Source: [Phialemoniopsis] sp. UDSM-2020 (taxonomy: Eukaryota; Ascomycota; Sordariomycetes; Thyridiales; Thyridiaceae). Taken from it: 64,000 bases of DNA. The stretch covers positions 434,001 through 498,000 of the forward strand of contig JAEILZ010000008.1 in NCBI GenBank assembly GCA_018873225.1, in the 5' to 3' direction. The translations under genes were made by a program, and so were the position numbers. The notes under the pieces are model-generated. The model was given only the letters and a program-made list of their open reading frames with translations. It had not been told where the DNA came from and did no database searches. Below, piece after piece: positions 43,101-54,318 of this stretch (positions are counted from its first letter, which is position 1; every line of letters begins with the position of its first letter).

Positions 43101-46100
43101 CAGGGATATCTCTTGGCGTACCGACGTGTCGACTTTGTGCTTGACACCGAGGAACTCCTGTTTGACACTCTCTAGTCCAATCATTCTCATGAGATCGTCA
43201 AGAGGCTTGCTGTCAGCTAGTTGAGTCCGTTTCAACTCTTCCCATTCATCCCGGGCGCAGCTTGGGTGTTCCAGGCCATCATCTCCTGGCTGGTACGGTG
43301 GGGGTGTATTGCTAGCCTGCTTTGACTTCCTCTCGGCAATTGTCTTCTTCTGCTGCTGAACCCTTGAGGCCGTCGCTTTTAAAGCAGCAAGGTCGGCTCG
43401 CTGTTGTTCTAATTCCTTCTTCTGCTCCTCTTCTTCCGTGGCATACTTGATCATGCGACGCTGGTGTTCGAGTTCGTCTTGGATCTGCTGCAGCTCTTGT
43501 CGATACGCCTTCTCTCTGTTAAGGCGTTCTTCCTCGAGGCGGAGATCCCTTCGAATCCTGCGTTCTCGTTGCTGGTCTTCTTGGACACACTTTGGGCAAA
43601 TGGCAGCTGTCTGGCTACATAGCACCTGAGTCTTGTGCCCTCGGCTGCAGGTCTTCTCTACCAATTGTGTGCACTCAATCTGAGAGTGGTCGGCCACGCG
43701 GTGACATCGAAGATGGCACTTGTGTTTGCCGCACTTGAATTGTCCGTTGCTATATCATTATTAGTCAGACAGCTCGACATTCCCAGCCCTCCTTTCTGAG
43801 CCCCCTGGCTTCTGCGTGAAAATGGACACTTACCAAGGTTCCGCGCATCCTCCATCGGGACAGTGCTGGTCAAAGTCCGCCGGGGCTGCGAGTACGGCCG
43901 CCTTCTCAGGATGGCGCTCACAACGAACAGGAAGCCCGTCAAACAACTGGTTGCTGTCTTTGAGAAGTCCGAAGAAGCGGGTCCACGTTTCCTTCCCACG
44001 TCGGCTGTTCATGAAGGTTTCCGAATCTCCAATCATGATGAGGCAGTCTCGCGCTCGTGATACCAAAACGTTCAGTCTCTCTGGAGCCTGCATGAAGCCG
44101 ATGTCTCCTGCAGTATTGCTTCTCGTGAGGGATGCTATCACGATATCACTCTCCTCTCCTTGATAATTATCTGCGGCTTTGTTAGCTATCGTCTTTGTTG
44201 CGAGGAGTACCGAACACTTGCCAATGGTAGATATTTTCAGTGGCTTCTTCTCCACCTTCGAGGCTGCCTGGGTCTGAAGGCCCGCTCGAATCAACTCAAA
44301 CGAGTCCAGGTCGTTGAGAATCGGATCGTGGTCGTCCTTCAGCATCTCGCGCAGTAAATTGAGTTGCCCAAGGTAAGGGGTCAGAACCACCATGTTCTCA
44401 GTCTTATACCCTTGTTGGGCGAGGTAGCGCACACACTTCAGGACCATCTGGCCTTCAAAGCGGTTCATCTTGCTCGCCTTTGTATCCGAGTCCCGGCGGT
44501 CAATCAGTTCAGCTTCCTCGACTTCCAGATGGCTGTGGTTGACGAAGACGACCCGATCCCGAAGTCCGCGAAGGGGTGCGCGATTTGCTGTATTGGGTCC
44601 GTCCATCAAGTCTGGGTAGGTCATGTCTCGTGGAAGTCGGGATATCTCTGGAACCATGCGGTGCTGCTTGTGGAGTGTGGTAAACGGTGCGTCCTGCTGG
44701 ATGAGCCGTTCGAAGAGCGAGCGGTTCAAATCGAACCCATTACCCTTCTCGACACTAAGTGCATAGTTGTTGACCTTTGGGCGTAGTTGCTTGTGGTCAC
44801 CAATCAAGATGAGCTGCTTGACACCGGGCGAAAGGCTAGTCAAAATGTGACTCTCCAGGATCTCGCCGGCTTCTTCCGCGAGGACGACGTCTGCCTCTGC
44901 TTGGCGGATGAGACTAGCATACTTTGAAGCTGCTGTGGTTGTGCATCCAATGATGCGCTTGGCTTTCAAGGCATGGACGTTGCTCTCTTTGAACAGTGTC
45001 TCGAGATTCTCGTGGGTGAGCTTGTATTGCCGAAACAGCTCTTGGAGTGTCTCCAACCTCTTGCCCAGCATTTCCTGTCGCCATCTCTCGAGATGAGAGT
45101 GTCGGATCGTCTTGTCCATTGCCCAGATGAACTTTCCACTCTCGGACAGCTGGCCTCGGAATGCCCCAGCATCCTGACCCGATATCCATCTCTGGAACAG
45201 GTAATTTGGAGTGATCTTGCCCTTGCCCTTTCCTTTGGCCGTCTTCCAGCCGGCGTCTCCCTCGGGTACTTTCAGAGCCTCACCGAATACAGAATCGTTC
45301 TCTGAGAACTCAAGGTGCTGTTCAATGTCGGCCCATGTAAGTGACAAGTTGCGATAATCGTCAAAGGCCTCTTCAAGGCGTTCGCGCAAGTCAGAGAGCT
45401 CCTGTTTGACCTGGTCAACGACCTGCCATGCAATCTTTGTGCGCCGAAAATCATTCTTCTGGTTGCTTAAGAGGAGTGGTCGCGTCACATCGGTACACTT
45501 TGAGCTGGAACCGAGGCGTGTGATGGCATCGTGTGGAACACCGACTTTGATCAGGTCCTCGAGGAACTGATCCAGAGCATGGTTTGTGTATGTGATGACC
45601 AGCATTCTGGACTTGGACACGTCGTACAAGCACTTGACAATGTGTGCACCAATGAACGATTTTCCAGTTCCTGCAAGGCGGCAAGGTAGCCCAGTCAGTC
45701 AATGAGGTCTTGTAACGAGCGAAATCACCTAGTAGTCAAGGACAATGCTTACCTGGAGGCCCCTGGATGATTGAGATAGGGCTGCGTAGTGCATTGATGA
45801 AAGATGCGCTTTGAGAAGCGTCAAGCAAGATACGCTTCTTTCCAGGATAGTTGAGGATAATCCTGGGACGGGTTGGTTCACTGTCGCCTTGATCCTTGGA
45901 GACTTCCTCTCGAGCCTCAAACCGTTTGATCATGGCCAATACACCGGGCTCGGGTGCGAAGTCTGTGTTCTGGTCCTCAAAATTGAGGAGAACACTATCT
46001 AGTGGAAGTGCCTTGAGCTGCTTCAGCCCGTTTAGAACAGGCTCGTACGCGAACACAGGCGTGCCAACAAGAGTAAATCGGATATCTCTAGGAGTCTTCA

Positions 46101-47268
46101 GGACCGAAAGAGCTTTGCGAAAAGCCACATCGTCTGTAAATTGTAGTAGAATCTCGGGCGGATCTTTGCAAAGCCTGTCGACATCACGATCGACGAACGC
46201 GAACCCATAGATCTCATTCGCTCGATAGAGGACGCCAAAGGCTTGGTGCTTGAGGAGCCTGGGATTATCTGCCAAGAATCTCTTGCGGCGAGACTTGTCC
46301 AGATTGCGCAGGGTCTCAAGACCAGTGTAGCAGCGTATGGCAACCGTGCATGCCTTGCTGCGTCCGTTGCCGTCGTCAAACTCGAGACTTGCTACATCAA
46401 GCCCGCCCAGAACAAGAGGCCTTCTCTTGCTTTTCTTTGTGCCAGTGGCAATCAACATGTCTTCACGTAACTCGGCCAACATGTCTTCTCGTAGCAAGCG
46501 GAACTGATTGTCGATGAGAACGCTTGCACGGGAATCCTCATCTGTTTCGAAGACCTCTTGAGCGGTTCGGTAGAAGGGGTTTTGAGTGGACAAGATCTCA
46601 TCGGTGGTGGGGTAGATCGCAATATCTCGAAAGTCCGCAAAGTCGTTGTCGTGGCGTCCACCTGCGGTGATGGACTGTGAACTGGTCTGGATTGCGGAGC
46701 TCTTCATTTGCATTAGCTTGACGAGTTTGTAACCCATCTCACGGGCGGCGTGGGATGAGGACTCCTTGAGAATGCCGCTGTCCATGACAGTCCGTGCATC
46801 GCTGAGAATGTCAATCTCGAGCTGCTTAGAAGACGATCCAACGAGGTGGCATAGCATCCACGCGAAGGGATGCAGCTCGTCATTCGAGATCTCCTTCTTC
46901 AAACACAGGTGAATGAGACACCGCCAGAATGTAGGCGGTTGCACGATGGCATCGAGCAGCTGTGACAGAAGCAGCCCATCGGCGAGAGCCTCGACTGAAG
47001 GGTCCGAGAGGTATGTAATGAATTTCAAGGTGTGATCTCGAATGAAAGGTAGGGAGAGGTCTGCGCGAACAGCGCCACCGACACTTGCAAGCCCAGATGG
47101 GCTTGCTACGATCTTCTCGACACAGACACTTGGCGACTGCTCATTCTGGACCGCTTCAAGGAATAGCTTTGCATCATTGCCATTTTTTATCTGCCGCTTA
47201 CCATGCAAGATGGATCGAAACAGACCTGGCAACAGCTCGGTTTTTCGCTTGTCTGTTGCGGATGGCAT
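40139..47268 (-). CDS. fusion of ZNFX1/Hrr1-type SF1 RNA helicase, NFX1-type zinc finger and three CbxX/CfqX AAA domains
   Basis: Four exons (47268-45753, 45670-43834, 43749-42152, 42093-40139) join in frame to 2301 residues. Residues 1-500 are a helical N-terminal part. The SF1 helicase has GPPGTGKS at about 503-510 (split by intron 1), ITYTNHALDQFLEDL, the DEAG-type LAEEAGEIL, GDHKQLRP, KQHRM, and late motifs VLTPYLGQ and LNVLVSRAR. This matches the ZNFX1/Hrr1/SAD-3 helicases of RNA silencing. A Cys/His-rich NFX1-like finger spans intron 2 (about 1105-1160), then a charged coiled coil. Three AAA modules have NPGTGKT near 1345, SPGTGKT near 1640 and PPGTGKT near 1895, each with a FIDEAY, VIDEAY or FVDEAY Walker B. 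The C-terminus is a coiled coil and a GVCPMGYEWI motif. It lies beside an Argonaute gene. Confidence 0.9.
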
Positions 47269-47795
47269 GGTGCAGGAGGAAGCCACCTCTGGGGGCCTGT
47301 TGATTTCTGTGGGATCTTGAAGCACTTTGGTCTGTAATGGATTTTGAGGATGAAGGATACTTCGCAAAATGAATAGAGACAAGAGCAATGCCAAGTTAAG
47401 AGAAGAGTAGGGCAAATCCAACGCAGGGGCAGAATCATCAATGACTCCAGGATCACTGCCAAACAGAAGAAGGAACTAACAGCATGCACTGCAGCCTTGG
47501 TGTCAACCAATCAATGGCTGGAGATGCTGGAGGCCGACCAACTTTTTGTGTATCACAAAGAATGCCCAATCGGTTGAGGCTTGCCACCACAAATCATTTG
47601 GCGCAGCCAGGCCTCCAGCAGTAGCTTGCATTCCAACAATGCAGGTTGCAAAGAAAAAAACGCCGTGAATGGACAGGTTAACTTGCAAGGCGTCAATGCA
47701 TGTGTTGGCTCAAACCAGCGGCCAGGGATATTTTAGCGAGGCATTCCGCACATACACAGATTCTCCGAGCAACACCTTCTTCCTCATCATCCGTC
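47269..47795. promoter_or_regulatory. divergent promoter between helicase-AAA and DXO-like genes
   Basis: 527 bases separate the two start codons. The head-to-head arrangement would allow shared regulation. No specific box was identified with confidence. Confidence 0.4.
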
Positions 47796-49283
47796 ATGGC
47801 ATATTGGGGCAAGACAAGACCCGGACATCAACGCGGGCGTGGAGGCCTTTCGCGATCAACTTGGCGCCCCTCAGTGGGAGACGAGCCTACTTCTCCTCCG
47901 GGGTCCGTCTTGCAGTCACTACGCAAAGGAGACCTGCATCTGCAAGCACAGACCTTCAAGAATGCATCCGTCATCACCAATTCTAGACTGGTTGCATCGT
48001 ACAACTGGCTTGATACAGCCAAACCCACGATCATCATTCCCGGTAAGCCATACTCCTCACCCTGTAGCAGTAGATTTACTGACGATACTCAAGGCCAACC
48101 CCCCAAATGGACACCACCTATCACAGCGCCTAAACTCTCCCAGGACAGTGGGGAGTACTTCCGAGACCCCAATGCTGCTCGATATCCAGACCACCCCATC
48201 GAGCCCGCCGTCATCGCTAGTCTCGCCGCAGACCCATCGCTCCCATCCTCGATTGACATAGTCGCCTGCGGTAGCACCTTGGGAAATCTTTTGCGTTTCG
48301 TACGCGGGCAGGAAAAGCCATTTCGCATGTCTGTCGAGATGGTCGGGCGTACTGTGTTCTTGATTCGCCGGGAGAAGACACCGACACAAATGATCCCCGA
48401 CATTCGCGGTTATGGTCACTCGTTTCCAGAAGCTTACACGACATGGGAGCCAGATGCCAAGGGATCCTGTTCGCACCAGCGCATACTCCAATATGCTTTT
48501 GCCGGACTGAGCGTCTTGACCCGATTTGAGGCAGATGGATATATCGCTAACCCAGGTGATGGTGATCCATCGAAAGGTGCATCCATGGAGCGAGATAACA
48601 TGTCTGTGTCGACAAGCGACATTTGCAATGTCCTTCAAGGAGTTAACATGACCCCGGATCCCATCCAAAAGGCGACACACATCCAAATCAAACAGAGTGG
48701 ACGACTGGTGGACCAAGACCGTGTCTTTGATTTGAAGACGAGGGGCCACTGGAAGAAGGATCATGACGTCCTTGGAGAGGAGCTGCCCCGACTCTGGCTA
48801 TCGCAAATCCCAAAGTTCATCCTCGCTTTCCATGATCAGGGTGTGTTCAACAACATCCGTATCCGAAACACCGCTGATGACGTTAAATGGTGGGAGAAAA
48901 CACATACCGATGATCTCTCTCATTTCGCGGCCCTCCTTCACCGTATCCGTGATCAGTTGCTCACACCGGGAAAGGACTGTCGGTTCGAGATCTATCATTC
49001 CGGCAATGGACCTCTGGTCTTCCACGCTCAAGAGTCGTCTATGAAGGGTGCTCTGTCGCACGCAGTCGAGGCTTCGTGGAAGAAAGACCTCGTTGTTGAT
49101 CTCGATGATTCAAACAAGGAAACATGCGACTTTGGGACGGAAGACGACAGAGCGCCCAGTGCCGATTCATTGGATGACGATCTGGAAGCCTCGCTAGGCT
49201 TAGATGGAGAGTTGGAGTCTGAGCCGGATTTTACCGCATGTTCAGCTGATGCTTGTGGCTACTGCGGCAAGTGCACCTACTGA
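47796..49283 (+). CDS. DXO/Rai1-like nuclease-fold protein (ascomycete family often mislabelled as GGPP synthetase)
   Basis: Two exons (47796-48042, 48094-49283) give 478 residues. The N-terminus is Gly/Arg-rich (GQ-type RGG-like stretch HQRGRGG), typical of RNA-binding proteins. No prenyl-synthase DDxxD motif is present. Instead the order of motifs follows the DXO/Rai1 decapping-nuclease fold: IVACGSTLGNLLRF, then FRMSVEMVGRTVFLIRRE, then YGHSFPEAY (E195), then RFEADGY with E228 and D230 as an ExD motif, then VFDLKTR with D295-x-K297 as the (D/E)xK motif, then LWLSQIPKFILAFHDQG. The C-terminal tail is acidic and ends in a CGYCGKC cysteine motif. The assignment is a by-eye fold inference. It is divergent from the silencing-type helicase and next to Argonaute, which fits RNA processing. 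Confidence 0.7.
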   Translation: MAYWGKTRPGHQRGRGGLSRSTWRPSVGDEPTSPPGSVLQSLRKGDLHLQAQTFKNASVITNSRLVASYNWLDTAKPTIIIPGKPYSSPCSSRFTDDTQGQPPKWTPPITAPKLSQDSGEYFRDPNAARYPDHPIEPAVIASLAADPSLPSSIDIVACGSTLGNLLRFVRGQEKPFRMSVEMVGRTVFLIRREKTPTQMIPDIRGYGHSFPEAYTTWEPDAKGSCSHQRILQYAFAGLSVLTRFEADGYIANPGDGDPSKGASMERDNMSVSTSDICNVLQGVNMTPDPIQKATHIQIKQSGRLVDQDRVFDLKTRGHWKKDHDVLGEELPRLWLSQIPKFILAFHDQGVFNNIRIRNTADDVKWWEKTHTDDLSHFAALLHRIRDQLLTPGKDCRFEIYHSGNGPLVFHAQESSMKGALSHAVEASWKKDLVVDLDDSNKETCDFGTEDDRAPSADSLDDDLEASLGLDGELESEPDFTACSADACGYCGKCTY

Positions 49284-49725
49284 AGCTAGGTTAGACTCAG
49301 GTAGATAGACGTTGTGAGGATGACCAGAATACGACTTTGATTGATGTCCAGTATTCAGATAACATGAGAATATCACCCCCTGATGATTCAGATCAGATGA
49401 CTCCTCAATGGATCACCGGATTTGTAGCCATGAAGCCGCACACTTAACAAAGTCGTCACACTGGATAGATTCCCACGTTTGTCGTAGCAGAACTTACCGC
49501 AGCAGATCATTCACTTAGCAAGGCTTCAGCAGTCTATTAATTCTTAGAACCCTCGATTTGTGAGCAGCTACATATTTGTTTCTGAAAGGAAAGTGGTGTT
49601 ATTAACTATGCTATGGCACGGGGATAAAAATGCAAAAGTTAATCTTCAAGTACTGTCTAGGATAATCCCAGACCTGGCCATCAAAAAATCATCATCTAGA
49701 AAACCCTCCCATGCAAACTCCTTAC
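49284..49725. other. convergent intergenic region
   Basis: 442 bases between the stops of the DXO-like gene and the Argonaute gene. Presumably both 3' untranslated regions; AT-rich, no gene seen. Confidence 0.5.
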
Positions 49726-52694
49726 TCAGATGTAGAACATCGAGTGCTCAACACGAGGATTAATTACGACCCTGGAATGGTCAAGGGCAACCTCCTGTGT
49801 ACCGCCTGCGGTCGACGCCGCGACCGAGCTGTCAGAGGGATCGTACAGGTTGCTCAGATAGCGCCTGGCTCGCTCGCAGACAATGTCTGCGTAGTAAGCA
49901 GGTGTGCAGAGGCTAACGGCCTTGGTAGCGCGGCCGAAAATGTAGCACATGCTCTGCGTGAGGTCCTCGAGTTTGTCGGCAGCATCCTTCCCGTGCCTGG
50001 CGCGGAAGATCTCATCGTGGACCACAAAGTAGTGGCCGGGCCGGGCGGTGCCCTTGACAACTGCGTGCGCCTGTAGGAAGAAATCCCAGTTGCGGGCTTC
50101 GGTGACGCCTCGGTCGACGATAGTACCTGGCATGTTGTTGGAAGACCGATCTGCATGCTTTTCGTGGGCTGGGTAGAAACGAGTGTGATGTCGCTTGCCG
50201 ACGACGATGATGGTGAAGTTTGGAAGTTTCTGTGGTCCGTACTCCTCCTGACAGGCCTGACGAAGTGAACGCAGCTCTTGCTCGATGACTTGGCTGTATT
50301 GGCCCTCAGATACGCCATCCCGATAGACAAGGATGTTCTCGGGGAAGAACTGATTCTTACCTTTAGTCTTCCAGAGGTTGAGGCAAGACTTCAGCATGGA
50401 GGTGAGACCAGCAACCATTTCCTGGCGAGCCTTCGGCTGGATGCTTAGCTTTGCAGGCCACTGGGCCAAGTGCCGATCCACGCTTGCGACCATGCCAGCA
50501 ACACTGGGTGCAGAGTCGCGAGAGCCTGGTGAAGGGTGCGTAACGTCGATGCCGACGACCATGGTTGTACCATTTGAGATCAGAGTCTGCGGTGAGTTGA
50601 TCAGATGATTGCGGCCGCCCAGTTTCAGGTTGAACTTCATCGCCACATTGGCATAGTAATCAGCCTGGGCGCCAGCAAATTTCTTACCGACCACGCAAAC
50701 GGTGAGAACTCCATGTACGACGTCGCCAAGATACTTGACCCGGTTGTACAGCGCTGCATCATTATTGGGCAAGATGACCAATAGGATTCTCAGATTCGAT
50801 GCTGACAACATGACCTTGTCGAGCTCTGGATCGTCGACGTTGGCAAGTGTCACGTCTTTGATCCCCCTCTCAAGGAGATCGTTCGGATTCATTCCGACAG
50901 CTCTGAATGCATCCTGGAAGCGACCAATGTCGTCCTCGAGCCTCGGATCCCTGTAGGCTGGTCTGAACATAAGGTTCAAGCACGCCCATGCACCAAGGTG
51001 TGTACCTTGGGCAAACCTTTTGTTCATAAGATTCCAGCTCCCGAACTTGCCCGGGTTCAAAGACTTCTGGTACAATAAGTCCGGCGCCTTGAGGATTCTG
51101 CCTTGTACGGTAATCAATTCCTGCGAGGCTTGAAACCCAAACTGTCGCAGTACTTCATTGGGTTGAGGTCTGAGTCCAGCTGCTCCGAGGCCGTCGACGA
51201 TGGACTTTGCATTTTGCGCCGGCTTTCGGACAGCAAAGCCTATCATGGCATTCGTCTGACCAGGGCTCAGTCTGGTCCTGGCTAGTTGTCCCGGGATGAT
51301 GGAGCACACCTCAAGAGGGAGGTAAGAGGGATGGTCTCGATTGCCGACGTTAACAACCGGGAAGTCATTATTGCATGGGATATTGTACTCTTGTGATGAA
51401 CGTTAGTTTAAAATACATAAGAGGAACTCCAACTTTCCACTTACTCTTGAGGAAATGCTCGTAGACGCTGATGTAACGTCCTCCGCTAGCTGACGATGAT
51501 GGGGTAGGACCTTGCCGAGGTCCAGATGTGCCGCCCTTCTTGCCCTTGCGACCCTTAGGCTCCGTGGGCTGAGCTGCATTCGCGTCGTCTATCCAGAACT
51601 TGACATCCTTCGGGCCGGCACCGTACATGCTGACCTCAGGCGGGTGCGGACGATCTCGGCCGTCGTCGAAAGTTGCCAGGCCAAAAATCGTCTTCGGTCG
51701 ACATATAGCCTGACCATTGCTGACAATTGGTTTAAGATGGGTTCTGGTGACACGCAGCTTTTTGAGAAAGGCATTGAGCTTGTGCATGTTCCAGCCTCGG
51801 TCCTGATGGGCAAGAACAAGACCAACAAGACCGCGTTTCTTGAGGTTGTTGGAGTGAGTGAAAGTCTCGTAGAACACTCCATGGCTCACATTGACGTTGA
51901 CAAGCAGTCGAGCAGTCGCTAGCCTAACGCTGGAGAAGAAGCCTCGAACTGCCATCAATCCGTCGCCGAGAGACCTCTGCTCTTGTCCATGAGCGATAGA
52001 GAAGACCTTGCTAGAGCCGACAGTCACCAGATTTCCCGAGAACCGAGCTTCGTGCTTCAGAAGAATGTTGAGTGCTTGAAGCATTGGGGCTTGGTCGGTA
52101 TATGTGGTTGACGGGTTGGTAGAAGTGAGGTAGTTCATCAATTGCGACATCTCCAAGGTGTTCGTGTACTGCACCTGAACTGTGTAGACTCTGGCGTTTT
52201 CACGAGGTTCGTCCTCTCCCTCCGCTCGATAGGGCAAGCTGATTTGCAAATCATCCTGCGGAAGGCGCTTGCGGGATATTAAGGTAGACTTGAGATCCGA
52301 CATGGTGTCCCCTTCGAACGCAGCCAACTCTTGCACCTGCAGCAGAAGCTTGACAATCTGAGAGAGCTTCTTACCGACTGCATGTGCCTGCGGAGTGACC
52401 GTGATACTGTACTTGTAAAGGATGAGGCCTTTGGGAGGGTTGATCAACTCAACGTAATTGGCCCACAATACAATTTTTTCGCCTCCAGTGCCGAAGCTGG
52501 GTCGCCGTGGGAAACCAGACGACAGGCTGAGGGATCCCAGGTCTTTAGTGAGTGTGGCTGTCTCTTTCTCGGAGACACGCGGTGCAGGGGGGATAGTGTT
52601 GTTAGGCCTATATCACTACGTCAGTTCTGATCTCGTCATGGTGAATAATTTGGAGACAATACCTAAAGACCACCTTTCCACCCTGATAAGTCAT
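49726..52694 (-). CDS. Argonaute protein with slicer-type PIWI domain
   Basis: Three exons (52694-52663, 52607-51445, 51389-49726) give 952 residues; the first exon encodes only 10 residues (MTYQGGKVVF). Domains in order: N-terminal and ArgoL1, PAZ (about residues 270-400, including SVYEHFLKKYNIP), MID, and PIWI. The PIWI active site shows D680 in VGIDVTHPSPG, D756 in VYRDGVSEGQY and H851 in RPGHYFVVHDE, with a glutamate near 722, so the slicer tetrad appears intact. HHTRFYP and the C-terminal hydrophobic MFYI end are as expected. It binds small RNAs and cleaves complementary transcripts in quelling or meiotic silencing. It may be a QDE-2- or SMS-2-type paralog; I cannot tell which. A poly-Gly/Lys insertion (GRKGKKGGTSG) sits in the PAZ-proximal part. 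Confidence 0.95.
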
Positions 52695-54318
52695 GGTCGA
52701 AGGCCTTACCGCGGGAGGGCTTTTAATTGCGGCCACTGAACGAAGTGCTGTCGAAGCTTTGATATTCTGCGCTGTACAGAATGGAAAGAAAAGGTCGAAC
52801 GAGAGAGATTGATTTGAGGTATGAAGAGGAAACAGGGTGAAGGTGAATATGTGATAGTAGAGCGCGCGGTGTGGCTTAAGAACACTTTCGGCTTAGGATT
52901 TACTCTTTGATGAGAGGTATGCGGTGAGCCATGAATGACGTTGACAAAGACAAACGGGCGGGAAGCTTGTGTCCACAGATCCAAAGAAGCATGGAGATAG
53001 ATTGTGATGCAACTAGCAAACAAAACTCACTGGACTTTTCTTTGACAGGGAGCGGTGCCCTACAGATTGTGATATATGATCTAAAGGAAACATGTGGCGC
53101 AGCTGGTCATTCACATCTAAGGCTCGCTTTGATACGAGATGATCTAAACAAGACATGCAGGACCGAGATCTGGGCTTTCATGCGCAGAGTACCCTCTGGC
53201 AACCAGCCTTTCCGGTGAGAGTCATCGGTGTAGGCTTGCTTGTAACCATGGTTCTATCTCGCCATCTTCTGCATAGCCTTCCGAACAGCGCACGCCGCTT
53301 GCAGTCACGTCAAACCCACAAAATCGTCAACCGTGGTCGGGTTCGAATACGGACCCAAGTCTAGGTCTGCGCACGATAACGTAGTCACTTCCACTCTTCG
53401 AGCAACAAATCTGGCCGATACAAAAGCAAATTTCATCTAGGCCCGGCCCGTTAGTCTACAACTGGAAATGTGGACGTGTTCTACCAGCCGTTCGGGGATG
53501 CCGATGGTCACAGACTGCTGCTGATCGGACAGTCGGAATGGCAATCACTCATTGACTGAACGAAGGGAGTACCTTCGCGGTACCAGGGTTTTCCTTGTCT
53601 AGGTGGTACTCTATGTTTGTCATTTAACGAAGGTTGACGCCACACAGCAAGGTACAAGGATTCTTCCAGTTGCCAGCGCAGTCAACGTAACTTTCCCATC
53701 CCTGTCTCACGGGAGCCGGCACGTTGATTGGTATGCCGGGAAATACATGGTGGCTTTCATCAGACGACTCAGCTGAGGGGCCGTCAAAACTCGGCAAGAC
53801 AACGGCTTGCAACAGATCGCTGCAGTTTGCTTTTTCCTGGTGTTGACAAACAGCACCCTAGCGTGTCATAAGACTATTACGTCACCCAATGGTGAAGAGC
53901 GCAAATTTGCTCACATGAAAATCAAGGCCAGTCTTGACAAGCAGTGAGTCTAGAGTGTGCGTATTACAAACAGGACCCCAAATCCGGAGTCGACCTACCC
54001 TCACCGCCTGTCCGCACCCTACGATGTACAGACCCTTGTCTCGCCGGACCATCCTTCATTTGGTGGCTTGCTCGTTGAATCAATTGCAGCAATGAAGGCA
54101 GCCTTGGCAACGGTATCTTGCGTGGAACTCATCTGTATGAAACGCATTCAACCCTAGTTGATTGAAAAGGGCAATATGACTCAGAGAGCTGACGTACAAC
54201 AAGGTGACAGATCAGATGACAAACGGCCGCAAGTCTCTGTCACTTTTGAATCGGTTGTAGAGAAGTGGCCCTCTAGATAGATGACATACAACATGTGAAC
54301 ATCGAGTTCCTTTTCCTT
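52695..54318. other. 1.6-kb intergenic region
   Basis: Contains the Argonaute promoter at its left end. Only short frames without recognised domains are seen (for example 53812-53624 on the minus strand). A stretch near 53335 has a GGTTCGAATAC box resembling a tRNA T-arm, but no cloverleaf could be built. Confidence 0.45.

Noticed and set aside
47796..49283. Geranylgeranyl pyrophosphate synthase
   Set aside because: No aspartate-rich DDxxD prenyl-binding motifs; motif order fits a nuclease fold.
53320..53400. Possible tRNA (GGTTCGAATAC box)
   Set aside because: No acceptor stem, D-arm or anticodon arm could be paired.
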